DNA of 64,000 nt, taken from contig NZ_JAJNRQ010000003.1 in NCBI RefSeq assembly GCF_021083645.1, positions 248,001-312,000 on the forward strand. The letters are read 5' to 3'. The DNA is from Schaalia sp. lx-260 (GTDB lineage: Bacteria > Actinomycetota > Actinomycetes > Actinomycetales > Actinomycetaceae). The position numbers and the translations under genes are program-made. Positions 8,850 to 16,800 of the stretch are shown here, piece after piece (positions within the stretch are counted from its first letter, which is position 1; each line of letters starts with the position of its first letter). The notes under the pieces were generated by a model, which was given only the letters and a program-made list of their open reading frames with translations, searched no databases and was not told where the DNA came from.

Positions 8850-10961
8850 ATGAATTTTTTCAACATCTACGACCAAGGTTTTGCTCGTGTCGCCGCAATC
8901 TCATTCCCTGTGCATCCTGCTTGCCCACACAAGAATGTTGAAGAAATCATAAGCGCTGCCAGACAATGTCACGAACATGGTGTGAGTGTAGCCGTATTCC
9001 CTGAATTATCCGTCAGTGGATATTCGCTCGACGACCTTTTCTTACAAGATGTGCTCCTTGACAATGTGGAAAAAGCCCTGCAAACACTCCGTCAAGCAAC
9101 CACTGATATGGCTCCCCTACTTGTCGTTGGCGCACCACTGCGGCACTTTCACCGAATTTACAACTGTGCTGTTATTTTCCATCGTGGCCGTGTCCTCGCA
9201 GTCATTCCGAAAACACACTTACCGAACTATCGTGAATTCTACGAAAAACGGTATTTCGCTACTCTAGGACCTCACACACCTCGACACATTGATATCACAC
9301 CTTGGGCATGCGACCTGTCAGATGCTGACAATCTCGCTGAATCTGATCGTCTCTTTGTTCCTTTTGGCCCCACACTTATTGAGGCAACCGATATACCTGG
9401 ATTCACACTCGGAGTTGAGATTTGTGAAGATATGTGGGTTCCCGTCTCCCCTGCTTCTATAGCAGCACTACATGGGGCAACTGTCTTAGCAAATCTTTCT
9501 GCTTCCCCCACAACAGTAGGCAGAGCCGATGACCGTGATCTGTACACACGAAGTGCCTCAGCCCGACTCAACGCTGCCTATATATATGCCGCAGCTGGCT
9601 TAGGTGAGTCCTCAACGGATCTCACGTGGGATGGTCACACGGCAATTTATGAGGCCGGAGATCTTTTAGCGCAGGGACCACGTTTCATACAGGACACGCA
9701 TATTATCACTGCTGACATTGATCTGGACCGCCTCCGCACAGAACGTAGTCGTCAAGGTACTTTCCAAGATAATGCTGATTTTCTTGCCGTAAACGGGCAT
9801 ACGCCTACAGATTTTTCCCCGGCCCGCGTGCAGGTGTCACTTACTCCTCCACGTGAGGATATTGGTTTTGAACGTGTTGTTGATCGTTTCCCATTTGTAC
9901 CTAATGACCCACAGCGACTCGACCATGATTGCTATGAGGCCTACAACATTCAAGTAACTGCCCTCGCGCAGCGTCTGCGTGCAATAGGACAACCAAAGCT
10001 CGTGATCGGCGTATCGGGCGGGCTTGATTCAACCCATGCCCTCATTGTTGCAGCACATGCGATGGACCAGCTCAAACGGCCTCGGACCGATATTTTGGCC
10101 TACACCATGCCTGGCTTTGCAACCAGTCCTGAAACCCTCGCGAAAGCCTGGGAACTTGGTCGTTCCCTTGGGGTTTCTTTTGAGGAGATCGACATTCGTC
10201 CCGCTGCCCGTCAAATGCTAGCTGATATGAAACATCCCTATGCTCACGGCACCGACCTTTATGATGTGACATTTGAAAATGTTCAAGCTGGCCTGCGCAC
10301 TGACTATTTATTTCGCTTAGCTAATCACCATGGCGGTATTGTCCTTGGCACAGGTGACTTATCTGAACTCGCCTTAGGATGGTGTACCTATGGGGTCGGT
10401 GACCATATGAGTCATTACGGGGTAAATGCAGGGGTTCCGAAAACTTTGATCCAACATCTTATTCGTTGGGCGGCCTCATCCAATCAATTTGATGCGCGCG
10501 TCAATCGTGCTCTTTTGTCAATTGTGGATCAAGAGATTTCACCGGAACTTATTCCGGCGACCTCAGATGGGCATATGCAATCAACACAAGAGCGAATTGG
10601 CCCGTACAATCTGCAGGATTTCACCCTTTTTTACATTTTACGGCGAGGCGCACGGCCTTCAAAGATTGCCTTTTTAGCTCATCATGCATGGTCAGATATA
10701 TCACGAGGAAATTGGCCGGCTACTTTCCCGTCTTCAGAGAAAGTTGCCTACGATTTGTCAACTATTGTGCGCTGGGAGCGTTTGTTCTTGAGTCGTTATT
10801 TTAGTCAGCAATTCAAACGGAGTGCCCTGCCCAATGGGCCAAAGGTTGTGGCAGGCGGGTCCCTTTCGCCTCGCGGTGATTGGCGTATGCCCTCAGATGT
10901 ATCGGGAGCGGATTGGGTTGCTGAACTGGATGCTGCTGTGGCGGGCCTTATCGAAAATTAA
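8850..10961 (+). CDS. nadE: Glutamine-dependent NAD+ synthetase
   Basis: Makes NAD+ from deamido-NAD+, ATP and glutamine-derived ammonia. At 703 residues it is the long two-domain form common in actinobacteria. The N-terminal nitrilase-type amidase has its triad at E52 (FPELSVSGY), K121 (PKTHLPNYREF) and C192 (EICEDMW). The C-terminal synthetase has the ATP-pyrophosphatase P-loop SGGLDS at 389-394, followed by GTGDLSELALGW and the YGVGDHMSHYGVN segment. ATG at 8850 has AGGAG at good spacing. It follows the ackA terminator, so it is probably transcribed on its own or with the small gene at 11080. Confidence 0.96.
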   Translation: MNFFNIYDQGFARVAAISFPVHPACPHKNVEEIISAARQCHEHGVSVAVFPELSVSGYSLDDLFLQDVLLDNVEKALQTLRQATTDMAPLLVVGAPLRHFHRIYNCAVIFHRGRVLAVIPKTHLPNYREFYEKRYFATLGPHTPRHIDITPWACDLSDADNLAESDRLFVPFGPTLIEATDIPGFTLGVEICEDMWVPVSPASIAALHGATVLANLSASPTTVGRADDRDLYTRSASARLNAAYIYAAAGLGESSTDLTWDGHTAIYEAGDLLAQGPRFIQDTHIITADIDLDRLRTERSRQGTFQDNADFLAVNGHTPTDFSPARVQVSLTPPREDIGFERVVDRFPFVPNDPQRLDHDCYEAYNIQVTALAQRLRAIGQPKLVIGVSGGLDSTHALIVAAHAMDQLKRPRTDILAYTMPGFATSPETLAKAWELGRSLGVSFEEIDIRPAARQMLADMKHPYAHGTDLYDVTFENVQAGLRTDYLFRLANHHGGIVLGTGDLSELALGWCTYGVGDHMSHYGVNAGVPKTLIQHLIRWAASSNQFDARVNRALLSIVDQEISPELIPATSDGHMQSTQERIGPYNLQDFTLFYILRRGARPSKIAFLAHHAWSDISRGNWPATFPSSEKVAYDLSTIVRWERLFLSRYFSQQFKRSALPNGPKVVAGGSLSPRGDWRMPSDVSGADWVAELDAAVAGLIEN

Positions 10962-11079
10962 TCTCACAAATCTGACAGATCACCGGGGAAAGCTCTCCAT
11001 ATGCAGTATGGCAGGCTAAAACCTGAGCACTCTCGCAAATTTTCTCGGTAAAATTTGTGACGTATAGAAAGGCATTGTC

Positions 11080-11445
11080 GTGTCACTCACTCTGTTCTTC
11101 GCTTATGCGGGAAGCGTACTTTTCCTGCTGTGTACCGGAGCTTTGGCCTACATTATTTTCCATATTTTTCGTGGAACTTTGCCTTTTGCTTCGCGTTTAG
11201 CTTTACCGAGTCGCGCGTTGCGCAGCTCTGAGCAGATCTGGCAGGCCGGTCATCGAGCTGCATGCCCGCTGTTATGCGCTAATGCTTTTTTCACGGGAAT
11301 ACACGCTGTTGCGTGCGCTGCTTTCGCATGGTGTGCGCCCGCTCATCCTTTGACTGTTTTCCTGCCTTTCAATGGCATACTTGTCGCGAGCGTCCTGTGG
11401 GTTTTAGCTGATAAAGTCGCGGTGTGGACATCCAATCATGTGTAA
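11080..11445 (+). CDS. Small membrane protein, possibly SdpI-like
   Basis: The 121-residue product has a hydrophobic segment at about 5-30, a basic loop, then two more hydrophobic segments near 65-85 and 90-110. The loop carries SEQIWQAGHRAAC, which resembles the SxExWxxxH signature after the first helix of SdpI/YhfL-type proteins; SdpI itself is an immunity and signalling protein in Bacillus. That match is weak and made by eye, so I give no function. The start is GTG at 11080 with AGAAAGG about 8 nt upstream. It lies 118 nt after nadE on the same strand. Confidence 0.6.
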   Translation: MSLTLFFAYAGSVLFLLCTGALAYIIFHIFRGTLPFASRLALPSRALRSSEQIWQAGHRAACPLLCANAFFTGIHAVACAAFAWCAPAHPLTVFLPFNGILVASVLWVLADKVAVWTSNHV

Positions 11446-11506
11446 TGCGCGTTGATAAGTCATAAGTCACGGCGCTTACGCTGAAGCCATATTTTATTTC
11501 GTCAGC

Positions 11507-11570
11507 GCTTTCTTCACTCCCTGCTTTCTTCAGTCTCTGCTTTCCTCAGGCTGGGCTTTCCTCATCAGGG
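11507..11570. repeat. Four imperfect 16-bp tandem repeats
   Basis: Four consecutive units begin with GCTTTCTTCA or GCTTTCCTCA: 11507-11522, 11523-11538, 11539-11554 and 11555-11570. The first two differ at two positions, and the last two diverge in their 3' halves. They lie between the convergent genes at 11445 and 11667 and make the plus strand strongly pyrimidine-rich. Confidence 0.75.
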
Positions 11571-11596
11571 CGCACTTATCCTTCAACTTATAAAAC

Positions 11597-11643
11597 ATCA
11601 CGTGCTGTACCTGCGTTTTTCAACGCACAGCACAACACGTGAT
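11597..11643 (-). terminator. Terminator hairpin after efeB
   Basis: A long interrupted stem: ATCACGTG (11597-11604) pairs with CACGTGAT (11636-11643), followed inward by TGT/ACA and TGCGTT/AACGCA. On the minus strand it starts 23 nt beyond the efeB stop and is followed by GTTTTATAAG. It fits a terminator for the efeUOB operon. Confidence 0.7.
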
Positions 11644-11666
11644 TAATTGCTTACAAAAAGGGTCTA

Positions 11667-13040
11667 TTACGCCAAGAGTGTTTCTCCTACGTAAGTATCA
11701 CCTTCACCTACACCAGGCAGTATCAGATACATACCCGACGCAATATGTTGCAAGTATTCTGTCAGTAAATCATCAGACATACGCGACAAAACAGGTATGA
11801 AATTCACTGCAGGATCACGCACAAAAGCAATGAAGAACAAGCCAGCTTCCAAACGTCCAAGGTAATCAACGCCTTCAAGGTAGTTATACCCGCGACGTAA
11901 CATTCGTTTACCTGAATTATTAGTTGGGTGCATCAATGCCACATGTGAAGTGGGATCAATGACAGGTTTGCCATTTGCTTGAGCTGAAAAATCCGGGGCG
12001 CTGAATTCTTCCCCACCAGACAGTGGTGCCCCGTGGAATTTGTCTCGGCCGACAATGCGTTGCTGCTCACCAAGACTGAGTTCATCCCAGACTTCCATCA
12101 TCATTTTGATTTTGCGGGTACACATGTACGTGCCCCCTGCTGCCCATGATCCTTGGTCGTCTTCAGGCTGAATCCACAAATGAGTATTCAGTTCTCCAGG
12201 AGAATCTTCAGCTTTAATATTTGATGTTCCATCTTTGAAACCAAAGAGGTTACGCGGTGTTCTTTGCGTGGAAGAAGTCGAGGAAGTACGCCCATATCCC
12301 AACTGTGTCCACCGCATTGTTGCGCGTCCAAAAGCAATGCGCGTGAGGTTATGCAGGGCATGGAGGTTCACCATCGGGTCTTCTGAGCAGGCTTGAATAA
12401 TCAGGTCACCTCCACCTCGCTGAGGATCCAGTTTCTCAGCTGCCATGCGAGGAATTCCTTGTTCGAGGACTTGCGGAAGCTTGCCAGCTAAGCCGAAACG
12501 ATCAACGCCTTCATCGGTGAGGAACAGTGAACGTCCTACTCCAAAACTGATAGTCAAAGCAGCAGGGCCTGCACCAATGGTTTCTCCCGTGTCACGTGGA
12601 GCAGCTTCAAGATTTGTGGCGTGATTTGCTACCGGTTCACCTTGAGTCATACGTTCTGCCGCTAAAGTCCAGTCACGTAGCAGTTCAATGAGGGTATCAC
12701 GGCTATCTGTGGTCAGGTCAAAAGCAGCTGTATGCATTTGCTGCTGCGCTGGGGTCAAAATCCCTTGCTGATGTTTACCTCGGAAAGGATAGGAGGTCTG
12801 CAGCACGTCACTGGCAATGTTGTCGCCTGCTTGCCGTCCAAGAGCAAATCCTGATGCCCCTCCTAAACCAAAGGTTAATGCCCCAAGTCCAGCTAAACCA
12901 AGGAATTGTCGCCGCGATAAGCCATGAGGTTTTTCAGCGGTTTCGTGTGAGGCTTCTGTTTTTCCTGTAGCAGGGGGAAACCCCGCAGGATTTTCTTGAT
13001 CCCGCGGGGTGCCCTGTGAAGCATTCTGATGCTCTTTCAC
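11667..13040 (-). CDS. efeB: Dye-decolorizing heme peroxidase EfeB, Tat-exported
   Basis: Heme peroxidase of the EfeUOB iron system, thought to oxidise ferrous iron or act on heme iron outside the membrane. The 457-residue protein has a twin-arginine signal: SRRQFLGLAG with RR at 43-44, then a hydrophobic segment to about 68. The DyP heme motif GFKDG is at 267-271, and the SHVALMHPTN segment further on contains the likely proximal histidine. The GTG start at 13040 overlaps the efeO stop by 4 nt (GTGA), so translation is coupled. Export depends on the Tat system, whose tatA and tatC genes lie just across the divergent promoter. A terminator hairpin follows. Confidence 0.95.
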   Translation of the reverse strand: MKEHQNASQGTPRDQENPAGFPPATGKTEASHETAEKPHGLSRRQFLGLAGLGALTFGLGGASGFALGRQAGDNIASDVLQTSYPFRGKHQQGILTPAQQQMHTAAFDLTTDSRDTLIELLRDWTLAAERMTQGEPVANHATNLEAAPRDTGETIGAGPAALTISFGVGRSLFLTDEGVDRFGLAGKLPQVLEQGIPRMAAEKLDPQRGGGDLIIQACSEDPMVNLHALHNLTRIAFGRATMRWTQLGYGRTSSTSSTQRTPRNLFGFKDGTSNIKAEDSPGELNTHLWIQPEDDQGSWAAGGTYMCTRKIKMMMEVWDELSLGEQQRIVGRDKFHGAPLSGGEEFSAPDFSAQANGKPVIDPTSHVALMHPTNNSGKRMLRRGYNYLEGVDYLGRLEAGLFFIAFVRDPAVNFIPVLSRMSDDLLTEYLQHIASGMYLILPGVGEGDTYVGETLLA

Positions 13041-14233
13041 TTGATGATCGCCGCCGTCAGCTGAGCTAGAGGCAGACGCAGAGCATTCACCTTGTCTGAT
13101 AATGCTTTACGACCAGCATCATCAACAGTGTCGTAGGAGGCGTATCCGTCGCCTTCAACGTATTTACCAAGTTCAGCTTGCATTCCTTCAAAGGCTTCGT
13201 GGATACGCTTGGCCAGTTCAGGATCCTTTTGCTTTGCTAGGGTTTCAACGTTTCCGTAGGCAACTTTTGCACCTTCAACGTTAGCGACAAAGTCCCATAG
13301 GTCGGTGTGTGAGAAGGCTTCTTCTTCACCGGTGATCTTGCTGGTGGCTACTTCTTCGAGTAGCGCAATTGCACCATTGGAGATGTCGTCAAGTGAAACA
13401 GAGAATTCTGCCGAATAGACCAGATCGTACAGATGCTGAGTATTTTCAACGAGTTTACCGGCAGTGTCTTTGCGTTGTTCCTCGCTCAGGCCTTCATAGC
13501 CTTCGGGACGCCACAAGTCTTTCTCGATGAGGTGCCAGCCGGTCCATTCGTCCATACCGGATTCGCCTTCTTGGAAGTCAGCTTCGCGTAGGTCGAGGGC
13601 TGGGTCGATGTCACCGAATGCTTCGGCGGTCGGTTCGATACGTTCGTAGTACATGCGGGTTGGTGCATATGCTGCTTTTGCTGCTTCTGTGGCACCGGAG
13701 ATGTAGATTTCAGCGAATTTTTGTGTTTCAGCTAAGAGTTGTCCTGCTTGGTCACGGATGTAAGCGGTGTAGTTTGTGACAGCTGAATCAATCATGCTTT
13801 GCTCATCAGCGCTGACTTCAGCTTTTGTGCCCGAGTCAGTGACTGTGAATTGTGCGGTTCCTACGAGGGCACCCACCATATTCTTCTTACATGCGGTGTA
13901 GTAGGTACCAGGTTCTAATGCGATAGTGTATTCGACGGTTGTGCCGGGGCCAAGGTTTTCACGTTCACCGACGATACGGAGTTTGTCATCAGCGAGGATT
14001 TCAAATTCGTTGCGTACTGTGCCGTTGTTCGTCAAGGTGAATGTGGTGACACCTGAAGGGGCGGTTGCTGCAGACACAACACATGTGTCATCGCTGATGG
14101 CTACGCTCAAAGCGGAAGGATTTGCTTTTTCTGATTGATTATTTGCGCTAGGGTTATTTGCCACGCAACCGGCGAGGGTGAAAGCAAGAACACCTGCCGT
14201 AGAAGCGGCAATGCTCACACGTGAAATTTTCAT
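13037..14233 (-). CDS. efeO: Iron-uptake lipoprotein EfeO (cupredoxin plus M75 domain)
   Basis: Extracytoplasmic component that delivers iron to the EfeU permease. The 398-residue product begins with a lipoprotein signal ending in LAFTLAGC, so the mature lipid-modified cysteine is C23. A cupredoxin-like domain spans roughly 35-135. The imelysin/M75 domain follows and contains the HxxE motif as H234 and E237 (GWHLIEKDLW), a proposed metal site in this family. ATG at 14233 has GGAG at good spacing. It is the middle gene of efeU-efeO-efeB: 40 nt after efeU and 4 nt overlapping efeB. Confidence 0.95.
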   Translation of the reverse strand: MKISRVSIAASTAGVLAFTLAGCVANNPSANNQSEKANPSALSVAISDDTCVVSAATAPSGVTTFTLTNNGTVRNEFEILADDKLRIVGERENLGPGTTVEYTIALEPGTYYTACKKNMVGALVGTAQFTVTDSGTKAEVSADEQSMIDSAVTNYTAYIRDQAGQLLAETQKFAEIYISGATEAAKAAYAPTRMYYERIEPTAEAFGDIDPALDLREADFQEGESGMDEWTGWHLIEKDLWRPEGYEGLSEEQRKDTAGKLVENTQHLYDLVYSAEFSVSLDDISNGAIALLEEVATSKITGEEEAFSHTDLWDFVANVEGAKVAYGNVETLAKQKDPELAKRIHEAFEGMQAELGKYVEGDGYASYDTVDDAGRKALSDKVNALRLPLAQLTAAIIK

Positions 14234-14273
14234 GTTTCTCCTTTGTGAGATTTTTCTTGGGATGTAGTGGTGT

Positions 14274-15164
14274 TTACGCTGTTTCCACGTGGCTGTGAGC
14301 CACCGCAGACGGACGATCTGCAGGTGAACATATTCGTGAACGCACGAGGAAAATGGGTAAAACACTGACGATGTAGATAAGCCATGCGAAGAATTGAAGA
14401 TGCGTGGGGGCAGCATTGAGGTTAAACATGGCTTCAAGGAGGACCCACCACCATGCTGATGTGTTCAGCCATGAGGCAAGGGAACCGTCAACGAGGTACG
14501 TGAAGTCGTAGATCGGTACTCCCCAGCCGGGCAGAACATTGGCTTCTTGGAAGTCACCGATGCCGTATGACATGACTCCGGCTGCCACGAAGATTAACAA
14601 TAATCCTGTGATATTAAAGAAAAGAGAGAGGTTAATACGAGCAGCACCTGTATAGACTGCCCAACCGATAAGTACTGCAACGATAAGACCGGTGAGTACA
14701 CCCAAGGTTGGGTCAATGACCGAGTTTGTTGCAGAAGATTTCACTGTGGCCCAGACAAATAGGGCTGTTTCGATTCCTTCGCGTCCAACGGCGACAACGG
14801 CAATCCACACGATGCCCCATGTGGACCCTGTTTTAAGAGCCGCATTGGTGTCGCTTCGGAGTTTTTCTGTGAGTGCGTGCGAGTTTTTACTCATCCATAA
14901 AATCATCCACGTGACCATTGCCACGGCGACTAAGGAAAGTCCTCCGCCGATGATTTCTTGGGCAGCGAAGCTCAGGGTATAAGGTCCCCAGGTCATATAG
15001 GCACCTAAAGACAAGGGAACGAGGACAGCAATGATGGTGCCTAAAGCAACCTGTGGGAACAGGTCTTTACGTCCAACTTTGGCTAGGTAAGCCAAAATGA
15101 TGCCGACGATGAGAGATGCCTCAACACCTTCACGTAAGGCAATCAGAAAGTTGGCTAGGAACAC
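14274..15164 (-). CDS. efeU: Iron permease EfeU (FTR1 family)
   Basis: Membrane permease for iron, first gene of the efeUOB operon. The 296-residue protein has about seven hydrophobic segments and both REGxE motifs that mark the FTR1 family: REGVE at 11-15 and REGIE at 128-132. The acidic residues of these helices are thought to bind iron in transit. The start is GTG at 15164 with GGAGGG about 7 nt upstream. A candidate DtxR/IdeR box (15223-15241) lies 59 nt upstream, suggesting repression when iron is plentiful. Confidence 0.95.
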   Translation of the reverse strand: MFLANFLIALREGVEASLIVGIILAYLAKVGRKDLFPQVALGTIIAVLVPLSLGAYMTWGPYTLSFAAQEIIGGGLSLVAVAMVTWMILWMSKNSHALTEKLRSDTNAALKTGSTWGIVWIAVVAVGREGIETALFVWATVKSSATNSVIDPTLGVLTGLIVAVLIGWAVYTGAARINLSLFFNITGLLLIFVAAGVMSYGIGDFQEANVLPGWGVPIYDFTYLVDGSLASWLNTSAWWWVLLEAMFNLNAAPTHLQFFAWLIYIVSVLPIFLVRSRICSPADRPSAVAHSHVETA

Positions 15165-15222
15165 AGCTCACCCTCCTAGAACGAGAGAAAGATATTTACG
15201 TAATGATCCTTTTTTGTAAAGT

Positions 15223-15241
15223 GTGGATTAGACTAACCTTA
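15223..15241. promoter_or_regulatory. Candidate DtxR/IdeR iron box between efeU and tatA
   Basis: The 19-mer GTGGATTAGACTAACCTTA matches the IdeR/DtxR consensus TTAGGTTAGSCTAACCTAA at about 14 positions. The right part, TTAGACTAACCTTA, is nearly perfect and the left end is weak. It lies 59 nt upstream of efeU and 42 nt upstream of tatA, so one bound repressor could control both directions. No regulator gene of this family is in the window. Confidence 0.7.
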
Positions 15242-15282
15242 TTGCTTTAAGGTTTCAACCTCCCTCATAAGGAAGTACTTAT

Positions 15283-15516
15283 ATGCGACCCATACATTTT
15301 TTTATCCTTCTACTTGTTGCCCTCATTATTTTTGGCGCACAAAAACTCCCTGATTTAGCGAAATCACTAGGACAATCAGTAAAAATTCTGAAAAAAGAAC
15401 TTCAAGATGATGAGCCGTCCTCAGATGCTCCTCAAGTAGAAAAAATCACATCTGAAGCTGCGCCTTCCGTCCCACCTACAGAGACAAACCCTTCCCCTTC
15501 AGAAAGCACACACTAA
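15283..15516 (+). CDS. tatA: Sec-independent translocase subunit TatA
   Basis: Pore-forming or membrane-thinning component of twin-arginine export. The 77-residue protein has one N-terminal helix (about 4-18), the hinge FGAQKLPDLA, an amphipathic segment LAKSLGQSVKILKKEL and an acidic, proline- and serine-rich tail. ATG at 15283 has AAGGAAG about 7 nt upstream. It is divergent from efeU and 23 nt before tatC. The shared intergenic region carries the iron-box candidate, and EfeB is an evident Tat cargo. Confidence 0.92.
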   Translation: MRPIHFFILLLVALIIFGAQKLPDLAKSLGQSVKILKKELQDDEPSSDAPQVEKITSEAAPSVPPTETNPSPSESTH

Positions 15517-15539
15517 TTTCTGCTAACCCCACAGGTCTC

Positions 15540-16322
15540 ATGCCCCTGACGGAGCATTTACTTGAGCTTCGCAAACGTATCCTGCTCTCTTTAATGGGCA
15601 TTGCTCTTATAGCAATCGCTGGCTGGTGCATATATCCCCTTTTGCTTGAGATGCTCGTAAAGCCCCTCGATGAGATTTTTGCCGCCCAGACCCAGCCCAT
15701 GCATCATGACGGAGTAAATTTTCGGACAGTTCTTTCCCCGCTCACTCTCCGCTTATCGGTTTCTGCCTGGATTGGACTCATAGGTGCAAGCCCTTGGTGG
15801 CTTGCACAGGTATGGTTTTTTATCGCCCCCGCTTTGGAACGCCACCACCGTCGCCTCATCATCGCTTTAACATGCGCAAGCGTCATTTTATTTTCCGGCG
15901 GAGCAATGCTGGGCTGGTTTTTCTTTCCCCGTTTACTTGGGATTCTTTTATCAGAAATACCTGAACGAGCCGGTTCCCTACTCGATATTGATTCTTACAT
16001 CACTTTCGTCATCACATTGACTGTTGTCATGGGAATCAGTGCGCTCTTTCCTCTCGTCATCATTGGTTTACATGCGCTACACATAGTCTCTGTTCGCGGA
16101 TACATTCGCGGCTGGCGATGGGCAGTAATGGGAGCTTTCACTTTTGCCGCTATTACGAATCCGCTTCCAGATATCTGGTCAATGATCGTGCAATCACTCG
16201 CTTTACTTGGACTGTATTACTGCGCTGTTGGCATATGCGCTACGCGAATGTGGTGGGCTCAGCGTGGTCGGGTTCTTTTTTCTGCTCTGACAAAGAAATT
16301 ACGTCAATTTGGGGAACACTAA
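15540..16322 (+). CDS. tatC: Sec-independent translocase subunit TatC
   Basis: Receptor for twin-arginine signals and core of the Tat translocase. The 260-residue protein starts with the diagnostic MPLTEHLLELRKR, with a conserved glutamate before the first helix. It then shows six hydrophobic segments and the first periplasmic loop with KPLDEIF and LSPLTLRLSVSAWIGLIGASPW. ATG at 15540 has only a weak AGG upstream, so coupling to tatA is likely. Its last 83 nt overlap the 3' end of tatB on the other strand. Confidence 0.93.
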   Translation: MPLTEHLLELRKRILLSLMGIALIAIAGWCIYPLLLEMLVKPLDEIFAAQTQPMHHDGVNFRTVLSPLTLRLSVSAWIGLIGASPWWLAQVWFFIAPALERHHRRLIIALTCASVILFSGGAMLGWFFFPRLLGILLSEIPERAGSLLDIDSYITFVITLTVVMGISALFPLVIIGLHALHIVSVRGYIRGWRWAVMGAFTFAAITNPLPDIWSMIVQSLALLGLYYCAVGICATRMWWAQRGRVLFSALTKKLRQFGEH

Positions 16323-16512
16323 TATCCGGTAGCTCCGTTTCTTCAATCACTGTCTGCATTTGTTCATGAGCCGCCTGTTGAAATTCTTGAAGGCGAGAGC
16401 GAGCTTTGAGCAGGGTACGAGCAACATTCACCATTGTTTTTGGCCCTAGGATAATTAATCCGACACATGCAATCACAAGAGCTTCTGTTCCTGAAATGCC
16501 GAAGAATTCCAT
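16240..16512 (-). CDS. tatB: TatB-like twin-arginine translocase subunit, convergent with tatC
   Basis: The 90-residue protein has the TatA/B hallmark: a short N-terminal helix with a glutamate early in it (GTEALVI), the hinge GLIILGPK, then a long amphipathic helix (VARTLLKARSRLQEFQQAA) and an acidic tail. The early glutamate and the GPK hinge favour TatB over TatA. It lies on the opposite strand to tatA-tatC and overlaps tatC by 83 nt tail to tail, an unusual arrangement. Its start at 16512 is 288 nt downstream of fumC on the same strand, so it may have its own promoter or be read through from fumC. Confidence 0.82.
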   Translation of the reverse strand: MEFFGISGTEALVIACVGLIILGPKTMVNVARTLLKARSRLQEFQQAAHEQMQTVIEETELPDISVPQIDVISLSEQKKEPDHAEPTTFA

Positions 16513-16800
16513 ATATACATGCTCCTGACTTCACCTGTGCGCTAGGTAAAATTTACACGGTATTTTATTCTTTTCTTTCATTGCGTGACTCTCAAGTTGC
16601 TCTTGGCTTGTATAAAGCAATACCAAAAATCTCTGACAGGTACGTGCCGTAATGAAAATAATCAGAGGAGGCAAAATACAATACGGGCCTTGATAGCAAT
16701 ATGCCACCAAGACCCGTAGAGTTATTTCACCTCGTCAAATACGATAAAGACACTCAACAAATTATGTAGCATCAAGGCTTTATGCGTATCATCCGTAGTG

